A DNA stretch of 64,000 nt from Jannaschia sp. GRR-S6-38 (GTDB taxonomy: Bacteria; Pseudomonadota; Alphaproteobacteria; Rhodobacterales; Rhodobacteraceae), in assembly GCF_029853695.1 (NCBI RefSeq), contig NZ_CP122537.1:1984001-2048000 (forward strand). Reading direction: 5' to 3'. The translations under genes and the position numbers were made by a program. The first letter of the stretch is position 1, and every line of letters starts with the position of its first letter. The notes beneath the pieces were generated by a model. The model saw only the letters and a list, made by a program, of their open reading frames with translations, ran no database searches and was not told the origin of the DNA. Below, piece after piece: positions 16,858 to 24,473 of the stretch.

Positions 16858-18037
16858 CACCGCCCTGCCGCTGGCCACCACCACCTGGGACCAGGCCGAA
16901 TACGACGCCATCCAGCGCGTCGTGGATTCCGGCTTCTTCTCGATGGGCAAGGAGGTCCGCGCCTTCGAGGAGCAGTTCGCCGCGGCGATGGGATCGCGTT
17001 TCGCGGTGATGGTGAATTCGGGCAGCTCGGCCAACCTGCTCTTCGTCGCCGCCTTGCGCTACCACGACCGCCCGCTGATGCCGGGCGACGAGGTGATCGT
17101 GCCCGCCGTCTCCTGGTCGACCAGCTATTACCCGTTCCAGCAATACGGCTGTCACCTGAAATTCGTCGATATCGACGCGGCCACGCTGAACTACGACCTG
17201 GACGCGCTGGAGGCCGCCGTCACCGACCGGACCCGCGCGATCCTCGCCGTGAACCTGCTCGGCAACCCAAACGATTTCGACCGCATCGGGGCGATCATCG
17301 GCACCCGCGACATCATCCTGCTGGAGGATAATTGCGAGTCCCTGGGCGCGCGGTTCAATGGCCGCCAATGCGGCACCTTCGGGCTGGCGGGCAGCTATTC
17401 GAGCTTCTTCTCGCACCACATCTCGACCATGGAGGGCGGGCTGGTCGCGACCGATGACGAGAAGCTCTACCACATCATGCTCTCGGTCCGCGCCCATGGC
17501 TGGACCCGCAACCTGCCCGATCCGAACCACGTCACCGGCACCAAGGGCGACGATCCCTTCACCGAGAGCTTCCGCTTCGTGCTGCCGGGCTACAACTTGC
17601 GCCCGCTCGAGATGTCGGGCGCGATCGGGCAGGCACAGCTGGAGAAGCTGCCGATGATCGTGCGCGAGCGCCGCGCCAATGCCGCCCGCTTCAAGGCGGT
17701 GATGTCCGACTTCCCGCAGATCGCCACGCAGGCCGAGACCGGCGAGAGCAGCTGGTTCGGCTTCTCGATGGTGCTGGACCCGCAAGCGGGCCTCGCGCGC
17801 AAGACGCTGGTCGACGCGCTGACCGGCGCGGGGATCGAATGCCGGCCCATCGTCGCGGGCAATTTCGCCCGCAACGAGGTGGTCGAGAAGCATTTCGATT
17901 ATTCCATCCACGGCACGCTGGCCAATGCCGACCTGATCGACCGCAACGGCCTGTTCATCGGCAACCATCACTATCCGCTCGACGACCAGTTCGCGCGGCT
18001 GGCGGAGGTTCTGAGAGGCGTGCTGGGCGAGGCGTAG
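16850..18037 (+). CDS. colD: ColD-like GDP-4-keto-6-deoxy-D-mannose 3-dehydratase (PLP)
   Basis: This 395-residue DegT/DnrJ/EryC1/StrS-fold protein has a key change: where aminotransferases have the PLP Schiff-base lysine, it has His189 (SHHISTMEGG, residues 188-197). Replacement of this Lys by His is the hallmark of the 3-dehydratases ColD and RfbH, which remove the C3 hydroxyl of a 4-keto-6-deoxy sugar. PLP-site residues NSGSSAN (56-62) and Asp160 in LLEDNCESLGA are kept. Length matches ColD rather than the longer, iron-sulfur-containing RfbH, and I see no clustered cysteines. Sitting directly behind gmd and fcl, its substrate is most likely the Gmd product. ColD itself supplies the amine by a coupled glutamate deamination. 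Confidence 0.82.
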   Translation: MPDTALPLATTTWDQAEYDAIQRVVDSGFFSMGKEVRAFEEQFAAAMGSRFAVMVNSGSSANLLFVAALRYHDRPLMPGDEVIVPAVSWSTSYYPFQQYGCHLKFVDIDAATLNYDLDALEAAVTDRTRAILAVNLLGNPNDFDRIGAIIGTRDIILLEDNCESLGARFNGRQCGTFGLAGSYSSFFSHHISTMEGGLVATDDEKLYHIMLSVRAHGWTRNLPDPNHVTGTKGDDPFTESFRFVLPGYNLRPLEMSGAIGQAQLEKLPMIVRERRANAARFKAVMSDFPQIATQAETGESSWFGFSMVLDPQAGLARKTLVDALTGAGIECRPIVAGNFARNEVVEKHFDYSIHGTLANADLIDRNGLFIGNHHYPLDDQFARLAEVLRGVLGEA

Positions 18038-18087
18038 CGCGACGGCGGGCCGCTATGCGGCCGCTCCGCGCGAAGCCCGTCCAGCCG

Positions 18088-18918
18088 TCAGACCCGCACC
18101 CACCCCTCGGGGATCAGGTCGGGGTTGTCCTGCGCGGGGTCGCGGAACCAGGTCCTAGGCGCGACCACCCGCTTGCCAGGCTTGCCGTTCAGCCACGCCC
18201 CCCACCACGAGAAGGTCGAGTTGGCGATGACGTGATGCGCGCAGGCCGACATCAGCGCCATGTCCACCTCCGGGCCCGCGCCGGGCAGGTCGACGACCTC
18301 CATCGCCACGCCCAGGTCGAGGTTTTCGCGCACCCAGGCCGGATCGTCGCTGAAGGCGAAGACGGGGCCCATATCGTCGCCCAGCGCTGCGAGCGCGCGG
18401 GCGTAATAGGCGGCGTCGCAACTGCCATAGGCGCCCGAGGCGAGGTAGTCCCCCCGCCGCACATGCAGCGACACGGCCCGCGGCGCTGCCGCGATGCGCG
18501 CCGCGACCGCCTGCGCGGCGGGGGGCAGCGGGGCGGCGGGGGCGAGCTCGGCCCGGATCGCTTCCGCCTGGTCGGCGAAATAGAGCTCCGACTGGAAATA
18601 GCCGTGCAGGTAGGCGCCGTCCGGCGCAGCCGTCACGCGCGGGTCGAACCCGGGTCCGCGCTGCCGGATCAGCCGCCGCGTCGAAGCTCGCCAGAGCGCG
18701 TATCGGATCGGCGCTGCATGCCGGTCGGGCGGCAGGTCGGCGGGCGGCACGGTCTGCACCCGAAGCGCGCCCAGGCCGTTCGTCCAATGCGCCCCCTTGG
18801 CGTCCGTCTCGCGCGCATCCAGCGCAAGGTCCACGCCCAGCCGCAGCGCCAAGGCCCGGCCGGCGGCATATTGGAACATCTGGTTGCCCAGGCCCCCGAG
18901 AAGGCGCGCGGTGATCAT
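18088..18918 (-). CDS. Glycosyltransferase family 11 (alpha-1,2-fucosyltransferase-like)
   Basis: This 276-residue GT-B enzyme shows all GT11 marks: GGLGNQMFQYAAG at residues 8-20, HVRRGDY at 152-158 (GDP-fucose-binding) and NSTFSWWG at 233-240. GT11 enzymes transfer L-fucose in alpha-1,2 linkage from GDP-L-fucose, and some bacterial members act in colitose-containing O antigens. It is transcribed toward the ColD-like gene (convergent, 50 bases apart) and diverges from the GT4 gene. The start is the ATG at 18916-18918; an in-frame ATG 36 bases further upstream is possible but would precede the conserved first strand. Confidence 0.92.
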   Translation of the reverse strand: MITARLLGGLGNQMFQYAAGRALALRLGVDLALDARETDAKGAHWTNGLGALRVQTVPPADLPPDRHAAPIRYALWRASTRRLIRQRGPGFDPRVTAAPDGAYLHGYFQSELYFADQAEAIRAELAPAAPLPPAAQAVAARIAAAPRAVSLHVRRGDYLASGAYGSCDAAYYARALAALGDDMGPVFAFSDDPAWVRENLDLGVAMEVVDLPGAGPEVDMALMSACAHHVIANSTFSWWGAWLNGKPGKRVVAPRTWFRDPAQDNPDLIPEGWVRV

Positions 18919-18963
18919 CCCGGGTTCTTGCCAAAGCCCGGCCGCGGTGACCATAGCGGGGAC

Positions 18964-19995
18964 ATGGCCGAGCTGATCGTGACCAATCTCAACCCGCGCT
19001 TCACCGGCGTCTCGGCCACCGCCGCGGGGGTCGTGGCCGTGCAGGCCGGGCGCTACGACATGGCGCTGGCGGGGCATCCGCTGCCCGGCTGTCCCACGCC
19101 GGTCGGCCTCGGCCGCGCCCGCGCGCTCAGCCGCGATCCGGGCGGGCGGCCCTTCGCCATCTGGCACCTGCGCCGCAACCCCGAGATGCGCGCGGGCCTC
19201 TGGGCGCGGGACGTGCTGCGCCTGCCGATCCGGCTGGTCTTCACCTCGGCCGCGCAGCGCCGGCATTCGGCCTATCCGCGCTGGCTTATCGGGCGGATGG
19301 ACGCGGTGATCGCCACCACGCAGGCCGCCGCGACCTTCGTCCCGCATGTCCGCGCGGTGGTGCCGCATGGGGTCGATTGCGCGCGCTGGCACCCCGCGCC
19401 GGACCGCGCCGCCGCCTGGGCCGCGACCGGCTTTCCCGGCAGTCACGGCGTCGCCTGCATCGGCCGCGTCCGGCCCGAGAAGGGCACCGACCGCTTCGTC
19501 GATGCCATGCTGCGCCTGCTGCCCGCGCGCCCGGGCCTGACCGCGCTGGTCATCGGCCGGGCGGGGCGCGGGGATGCCGCCTTCCTCGATGCGCTGAAGG
19601 CCCGCGTGGCGGCGGCGGGGCTGGCGGATCGGCTCCTGTTTCCGGGCGAGGTCGGGGCCGACGGGATGCCGGCGCTGATGCGGGGCCTGTCGGCGCTGAT
19701 CGCGCTGCCGCGCTACGAGGGCTACGGGATGACCCCGCTCGAGGCGATGGCTTCCGGCGTGCCCTTCCTCGCCACCGATACCGGCCATTTCCGCGACTTC
19801 GCCGAAGGCGGTGCGGGCGTGATCGTCCCCAATGACGACCGTGCCGCCGAGGCCGCCGCCGAACGCCTGCCCGCGCTTCTGGACGCGGCCGGCGCGCCCG
19901 CCATCGCGCGCGTCCGGGCCGAGGCGCGGTTCGCCATCGCCCGCGAGGTGGACGGGATCGGCGCGGTCTACGAGACGCTCTGGGCCGGCGCATGA
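18964..19995 (+). CDS. lpcC: Glycosyltransferase family 4, LpcC-like LPS core mannosyltransferase
   Basis: This 343-residue GT-B enzyme matches LpcC of rhizobia along its length: an N-terminal VTNLNPRFTGVSAT, IWHLRRNPEMRAGLWARDVL, LVFTSAAQRRHSAY, MDAVIATT, then the GT4 part CIGRVRPEKGTDRFVDAM and the E-x7-E motif in YEGYGMTPLEAMASG. LpcC adds mannose from GDP-mannose to the inner Kdo of LPS at the cytoplasmic face. It overlaps the GT25 gene by four bases. Its presence supports LPS, not a capsule, as the target of the neighbouring glycan genes. The exact acceptor is inferred. Confidence 0.82.
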   Translation: MAELIVTNLNPRFTGVSATAAGVVAVQAGRYDMALAGHPLPGCPTPVGLGRARALSRDPGGRPFAIWHLRRNPEMRAGLWARDVLRLPIRLVFTSAAQRRHSAYPRWLIGRMDAVIATTQAAATFVPHVRAVVPHGVDCARWHPAPDRAAAWAATGFPGSHGVACIGRVRPEKGTDRFVDAMLRLLPARPGLTALVIGRAGRGDAAFLDALKARVAAAGLADRLLFPGEVGADGMPALMRGLSALIALPRYEGYGMTPLEAMASGVPFLATDTGHFRDFAEGGAGVIVPNDDRAAEAAAERLPALLDAAGAPAIARVRAEARFAIAREVDGIGAVYETLWAGA

Positions 19996-20718
19996 AGGTC
20001 GAGGCCGCCCTGATCGTCCACCTGGCCCGCGCCGCGCAGCGCCGCGCGCAGGTCGAGATGCTGATCCGCGACTGCCCCGTCCCGGCGCAGGTCCTGGACG
20101 CGGTGGACGGGCGCGCGCTGGCGCCGGCGGCCTTGCGCGAGCGATACCGCCCGGGCCTCCATCGCCCGCGCTATCCCTTCGCGCTGAACCCGGGCGAGAT
20201 CGCTTGCTTTCTTTCGCATCGCGCGGCCTGGGCGCGAGATCGTGGCGGAGGGCTGGGAGGCCGCGTTGGTGATCGAGGACGACGCCGGGATCGATCCGGC
20301 CCCGCTGGCCCGCGCCATCGCGCTAGCCGAGGCGCATGCCACGACGGGCTTCGTGCAGTTCCAGACCCGCGCGCCGGGGCCCGGGCGCGCGGTGGCGCAG
20401 GACGGCTCGGTCGCGCTCATAGATCCGGAGGTCGTGCCGCTGCGCACGACCTTCAACCTGTTCTCCCGCGCCGCCGCGGCGCGGCTTCTGGAGGCGACGG
20501 ACCGCTTCGACCGGCCGATCGACACCTTCCTGCAGATGCACTGGGTCACCGGCGTGAAGCCTCTGGTCCTCTGGCCCTCGGGCGCGTCGGAAGCCTCGGC
20601 CGCGCTGGGCGGCAGCGTGATCCAGTTGAAGGGCGGGCTAGGCGCGAAGCTGCGGCGCGAGGTGCTGCGGCCGCTCTACCGCGCGGCGATCAGGCGGCGA
20701 TCGCGCAGGGCGTCGTAG
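19992..20718 (+). pseudogene. Glycosyltransferase family 25 (LPS), single-base frameshift
   Basis: Two overlapping frames encode one GT25-type LPS glycosyltransferase. The first (from ATG 19992) gives MKVEAALIVHLARAAQRR and the conserved NPGEIACFLSHRAAW; the second resumes with EIVAEGWEAALVIEDDAGID and continues to the stop at 20716-20718. Removing one G from the GGG at about 20229-20231 gives CFLSHRAAWREIVAEGWEAA, exactly what the family predicts. The total, 727 bases, is one more than a whole number of codons. The repaired protein would be 241 residues. Either the gene is broken in this strain or the assembly has a homopolymer error. The 3' end overlaps the convergent sulfotransferase-like gene by 43 bases. 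Confidence 0.82.
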
Positions 20719-21371
20719 AAGGGCAAAGCCGCGCGCAGCAGGTCGGGCCGGTCGGGCCGGGGCAGCGGGCCCTCGGGCCCCGCGAACCCGGTCGAGCGAT
20801 GCACCGCGCCGTACCAATGCGAAGCCCAGACGCCGTCCGAGGGATGCCCGCCCGCGGGCCAGGACAGCATCGCGTCCGACCAGGACAGGCCGATCTCGAC
20901 GCAGAATTTCTGCAGCATTTCCCGTGGGTTGTCGCGCAGGTCGGCGGTGTCGATGACGATCCCGCCGAAGCGGTCGTAGAGCGTGGCCTGCGCGGCGAAG
21001 GCGATGTCGGCCTCGGTGATCGTGTCGCGCTTTGCGCCGTAGCTCGCGATGACGCGGGCGGGGTGGCGGATGAGGTGCAGATGCACCGCGCTCTCGGCCC
21101 AGGAGAGCGGCATGCCGGCCACCATGTGATGGGCCATATGCTTCTGATAGGAGTGGATTTTCGGCTCCGCCGCGCAGGTGGCCGCGACGGTGGCCGGGTC
21201 GCTGGGCTGGCTCGCGAGGATCGCGTCGCGCATCGGGTGGTCGAGGCCGGTGGCGGCCAGGTAGGCGGCGTAGAACGGCTCGTCCATCACCTCGAAGTCC
21301 GGGCGATTTCCGAAGGCGTACATCATCGCGGTGGAGAGGTTCCGGGGGCCGGACCAGGCGATAATTCTCAT
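20676..21371 (-). CDS. Sulfotransferase-like P-loop protein
   Basis: This 231-residue protein has the 5' PAPS-binding-like loop of sulfotransferases: IAWSGPRNLSTAMMYAF at residues 3-20, with Ser/Thr in place of the Lys of classical P-loops. It also has the HLIRHPARVIASY segment that corresponds to the 3'-phosphate-binding region. Such proteins are often labelled branched-chain aminotransferase-associated or HAD-family in databases, and a class IV aminotransferase does lie 2.1 kb away on the same strand. The acceptor is unknown. Three 11-bp repeats lie just upstream of its start. Its 3' end overlaps the GT25 gene by 43 bases. Confidence 0.7.
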   Translation of the reverse strand: MRIIAWSGPRNLSTAMMYAFGNRPDFEVMDEPFYAAYLAATGLDHPMRDAILASQPSDPATVAATCAAEPKIHSYQKHMAHHMVAGMPLSWAESAVHLHLIRHPARVIASYGAKRDTITEADIAFAAQATLYDRFGGIVIDTADLRDNPREMLQKFCVEIGLSWSDAMLSWPAGGHPSDGVWASHWYGAVHRSTGFAGPEGPLPRPDRPDLLRAALPFYDALRDRRLIAAR

Positions 21372-21382
21372 GCGAATTCCAT

Positions 21383-21411
21383 GGGTGATGCGCGGGTGAT
21401 CTACGGGTGAT
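21383..21411. repeat. Three tandem 11-bp direct repeats, GGGTGAT core
   Basis: GGGTGAT occurs at 21383, 21394 and 21405, exactly 11 bases apart (one helical turn), just upstream of the sulfotransferase-like start at 21371 and in its divergent region with the cytochrome gene. The spacing would place a repeatedly bound regulator on one face of the helix. Function is inferred. Confidence 0.5.
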
Positions 21412-21559
21412 CTGTGTCGGACGTGTCCGGGCGGGGGTCAAGCCGGGCGGGCGGTCCGGTGCGGCGCGCGGCATCGGCGCATTCCGCGGGCCCGGGGATG
21501 AGAGCTTGGTTCGACTCGGCAATGGGCGCATTGTGGTGCCACCAGGGGAGGGCAAGCCC

Positions 21560-22402
21560 ATGAAGATCCGCGTTCTCACGATCGTCGCGATCCTGTCCGG
21601 AACCGGAGCGCTGGCCGAACCATCGCTCGAACGCGGCAAATACCTCGTCGAGGGTCCGGCCGCCTGCGGCAATTGCCACACGCCGATGGGACCGCAGGGA
21701 CCGATCATGGAGATGAACCTGGCGGGCCGCCTGGTGGAGGAGACACCCGGCTTCACCGCCATTTCGGCCAACATCACGCCCGGTGGCCGGGTGAAGGACT
21801 GGACGGATATCGAACTCGCCCGGGCGATCCGCGAGGGGATCACGCCGGGCGGGACGCGGGTGATCGGACCGCCGATGCCGATCGTGCTCTACAGCCGGCT
21901 GTCGGACGACGATGTGATGTCGATCGTGATGTATCTGCGCAGCGTGCCCGCCGTGGAGAACGATCCGGGCGAGAGCGTGTACAACATTCCGCTCCCGCCG
22001 GCCTACGGCCCGCCCGTCGAAGGGGTCCCCCATCCCGAGGAAGGCGTGACGGTGGCCTATGGCGAATATCTCGCGGGGCCGGTGGCGCATTGCATCGAGT
22101 GCCACAGCCCGATGGGGCCGATGGGCCCGGACTGGATGAACCAGCTCGGGGCCGGGGGGTTCACGTTCCACGGCCCCTGGGGGACCTCGGTTTCCGCGAA
22201 CCTCACGCCGCATCCCGAGGACGGGATCGCGAAATGGAGCGACGCGGAGCTGATCCAGATGATCACCACCGCGACCCGCCCGGACGGGACGCCGATGATG
22301 CCGCCGATGGGGTTCGGCTATTACAGCCGGATGACCGAAGACGACCTCAAGGCGGTGATCCTGTATCTGCGCCAGATCCCGCCGCTGCCGGACCCGATCT
22401 GA
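21560..22402 (+). CDS. Exported diheme cytochrome c
   Basis: This 280-residue protein has a Sec signal peptide (MKIRVLTIVAILSGTGALAE, cleavage after residue 19) and two c-type heme sites, CGNCH (36-40) and CIECH (178-182). Each is followed by a Pro-Met-Gly-Pro stretch (TPMGPQGP and SPMGPMGP), which suggests an internal duplication of one cytochrome domain. Each domain ends with a YLR-x2-P segment, as in the cytochrome subunits of membrane dehydrogenases. It should act as a periplasmic electron carrier. No dehydrogenase is adjacent; the next gene on the strand encodes an exported hydratase-like protein. The ATG at 21560 follows GGGGAGG. Confidence 0.88.
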   Translation: MKIRVLTIVAILSGTGALAEPSLERGKYLVEGPAACGNCHTPMGPQGPIMEMNLAGRLVEETPGFTAISANITPGGRVKDWTDIELARAIREGITPGGTRVIGPPMPIVLYSRLSDDDVMSIVMYLRSVPAVENDPGESVYNIPLPPAYGPPVEGVPHPEEGVTVAYGEYLAGPVAHCIECHSPMGPMGPDWMNQLGAGGFTFHGPWGTSVSANLTPHPEDGIAKWSDAELIQMITTATRPDGTPMMPPMGFGYYSRMTEDDLKAVILYLRQIPPLPDPI

Positions 22403-22617
22403 GGCGAGACGACCCCATTCAAGGGGCGCGCGGCCGGGCCTAGGGCGAGAGGGCGCGCCTTTGCGCGCGTGACCGACGGCGCGACCCCACACCGCCCTTG
22501 CCCCTCCACCGCCCGTCACGCCCCCCGATCCGGCCTGTTGCAGGTCAATGCCCGGGCCGCGGAGCGCGATTAGGCTGGTCTTACGATTTCTCGTTTCGAC
22601 GACAGGAGGAGGACAGG

Positions 22618-23472
22618 ATGTCCCGATTGAAAGCCACGATCCTGAGCGCCGTCGCGCTCCCGCTGCTCGCGACAGCGGCCATGTCCGAATGCGCCACCGA
22701 CGCGGAGGTGGCGGCCTACGTGGACGGGTTCCTCGCGGCCCAGCCGACCCGCGCGCTCGCGGCGGGCGGCACGATGGAGGACGCGCTTTGCACGCAGGCC
22801 AAGGTCGTGGCGATGCTGACGCAGGAGATGGGCCCGGTGATCGGCTACAAGGCCGGCCTGACCAGCGCGCCCGCGCAGGAGCGGTTCGGCGCGTCAGAGC
22901 CCGTCCACGGCGTTCTCTACCGGGACATGTTGCTGGAGAACGGCGCCGCCGTCGCCGCGCAATTCGGCGCCCGTCCCGTCTTCGAGGCGGATCTGATCCT
23001 GGTGGTCGGCAGCGACGCGATCAACCAGGCATCCTCGGCGGAGGAGGCGATCGCGCATATCTCGGCCGTGCATCCCTTCCTCGAACTGGCCGACGTGTCC
23101 TATGCGACCGACGAGCCGGTGAACGCGATCACCCTGACGGCCAATGGCGTCGCCGCCAAGCTGGGCGTCCTGGGCGCGGCCATTCCCGTGGACGACGCCG
23201 CGGAGATGCTGGCGGCGCTGGAGACGATGACGGTGACGGTGACCGCCTCCGACGGGGAGGTGCTGTCCTCGGCGCAGGGATCTGCCGTGCTCGGCAATCC
23301 CGTGAACGCCGCTTTGTGGCTGATGTCGAAGGAGATCGTGTTCAAGCCGGGCGATCTGATCAGCGTGGGCTCGATCGGGCCCCTCATGCCGCCGGCCAAG
23401 GCGAACGGCCGGGCCGAGGCGCGCTATGTCGGCCTGCCCGGCGACCCGGTCGTCAGCGTCGTCTTCGAATAG
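22618..23472 (+). CDS. 2-keto-4-pentenoate hydratase/FAH-family protein with signal peptide
   Basis: This 284-residue protein resembles MhpD-type hydratases: GYKAGLTSAPAQERFG, VHGVLYRDM, PVFEADLILVV (the Glu-x-Asp metal pair) and HPFLELADV (the third ligand Glu). In MhpD these residues bind a divalent metal for hydration of 2-hydroxypentadienoate-like substrates. Unusually, the chain starts with MSRLKATILSAVALPLLATAAM, a typical Sec signal peptide, although this family is normally cytoplasmic. The ATG at 22618 has an excellent AGGAGGAGG ribosome-binding site, so the signal is not a misplaced start. The substrate is unknown. It lies 215 bases after the cytochrome gene on the same strand. Confidence 0.75.
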   Translation: MSRLKATILSAVALPLLATAAMSECATDAEVAAYVDGFLAAQPTRALAAGGTMEDALCTQAKVVAMLTQEMGPVIGYKAGLTSAPAQERFGASEPVHGVLYRDMLLENGAAVAAQFGARPVFEADLILVVGSDAINQASSAEEAIAHISAVHPFLELADVSYATDEPVNAITLTANGVAAKLGVLGAAIPVDDAAEMLAALETMTVTVTASDGEVLSSAQGSAVLGNPVNAALWLMSKEIVFKPGDLISVGSIGPLMPPAKANGRAEARYVGLPGDPVVSVVFE

Positions 23473-23482
23473 GGGGCGGTGC

Positions 23483-23499
23483 GGGGGCCTCAGGCCCCC
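23483..23499. terminator. Hairpin between convergent hydratase and aminotransferase genes
   Basis: GGGGGCC-TCA-GGCCCCC is a perfect 7-bp stem. The TCA loop is the stop codon of the minus-strand aminotransferase gene. It lies 11 bases after the end of the hydratase-like gene and could end transcription in both directions; there is no T run. Confidence 0.5.
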
Positions 23500-24386
23500 A
23501 CCAGCTCCCGGTAGAGGCCCCGGATCCGCTCGGTGACGGGGCCCAGTTCGCCGAGGCCGATGATGCGGCCGTCGATTTCGCCGACGGGGGTCTGCGCGCC
23601 GAAGGTGCCGGTGAGGAAGGCCTCGTCGGCGCCGTAGGTGTCCACGAGCGAGAAATTGCGCTCGTGGCAGGGGATGCCGTTGGCGTGACAGAGGTCGATG
23701 ACCTTCTGCCGGGTGATGCCGTTCATGCAGTAATCGCCGGTCGAGGTCCAAACCGCGCCGCGGCGGACGATGAAGAAGTTGCAGGCATTGGTGGTGTTCA
23801 CGAAGCCGTGGATATCCAGCATCAGCGCCTCGTCCGCGCCGGCCTTCTCGGCGGCGATGCAGGCGAGGATGCAGTTGAGCTTGGAATGCGAGTTGAGCTT
23901 GGGGTCCTGCGTCATCGGCAGCCCGCGCAGATGCGGCACGGTGGCGAGCTTGACGGGGCGCGGGATCTTCGGGCGCGAATGCTCCATGATGATCACCATG
24001 GTCGGGCCCTGGGTCGACAGGCGCGGGTGCTGGAAGGGCAGGCGCTTGACGCCGCGGGTGACCATCAGGCGGGCATGGGCGTCGGTCACCATCCCGTTGG
24101 CGGCGCGGGTCTCCTCCAGTGCGGCCATCACCTGGTCGGGGGTCATCCCGATATCGAGGTCGATGGCCTTGGCCGCCTCGAAAAGCCGGGCGATATGCTC
24201 GTCCGGGAAGGTCCAGCGCCCATCGTAGAGGCGCAGCCCCTCCCAGACGCCGTCGCCCAGCATGAACCCGCTGTCATAGACGCTGACCACGGCCTCGGGC
24301 CGGGGCTTGAGCGTGCCGTTCACCCAGATGAGGATCGCCGCGTTGCGCGCGTCTTCCTCGGCCTCGTGCGTGCTGATCTTCTCCAT
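23490..24386 (-). CDS. Class IV (branched-chain-like) aminotransferase
   Basis: This 298-residue fold-type IV PLP enzyme transfers amino groups. The N-terminal VYDSGFMLGDGVWEGLRLYDG (about residues 36-56), the PLP lysine region NSHSKLNCILACIAAEKAGADEA, the NTTNACNFFIV strand and the TGTFGAQTPV phosphate-binding loop are all present. The family holds branched-chain aminotransferases, D-amino-acid transaminases and aminodeoxychorismate lyase; the sequence does not settle which. The start at 24386 gives a typical short leader before the fold. A palindrome in the upstream 87-bp divergent gap may control this gene, the small membrane peptide, or both. Confidence 0.85.
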   Translation of the reverse strand: MEKISTHEAEEDARNAAILIWVNGTLKPRPEAVVSVYDSGFMLGDGVWEGLRLYDGRWTFPDEHIARLFEAAKAIDLDIGMTPDQVMAALEETRAANGMVTDAHARLMVTRGVKRLPFQHPRLSTQGPTMVIIMEHSRPKIPRPVKLATVPHLRGLPMTQDPKLNSHSKLNCILACIAAEKAGADEALMLDIHGFVNTTNACNFFIVRRGAVWTSTGDYCMNGITRQKVIDLCHANGIPCHERNFSLVDTYGADEAFLTGTFGAQTPVGEIDGRIIGLGELGPVTERIRGLYRELVGA

Positions 24387-24445
24387 GCGGGCGACGTTGC
24401 CGTCACGGGCCCGTGATTTGCAAGCGGGTGCGGGCCGGGTCAGAA

Positions 24446-24461
24446 TGAACCGACCGGTTCA
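24446..24461. promoter_or_regulatory. TetR-type palindrome overlapping a ribosome-binding site
   Basis: TGAACCG-AC-CGGTTCA is an inverted repeat with 7-bp arms. Its last base is the first of the AGGAGG ribosome-binding site of the 47-residue gene at 24474, and it lies 60 bases upstream of the divergent aminotransferase start. The AACCG-ACC-GGTT type is commonly bound by TetR-family repressors. Regulator not present in the window. Confidence 0.45.
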
Positions 24462-24473
24462 GGAGGGGCCGCC

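Noticed and set aside
16850..18037. A sugar aminotransferase (perosamine synthetase type)
   Set aside because: The position of the PLP lysine holds His189, which argues for a dehydratase; I kept ColD-like as the call.
18919..19788. Long N-terminal extension of the GT11 protein
   Set aside because: It would be antisense to the LpcC-like gene; GT11 proteins begin with the GGLGNQ strand within the first 15 residues, as from the ATG at 18916-18918.
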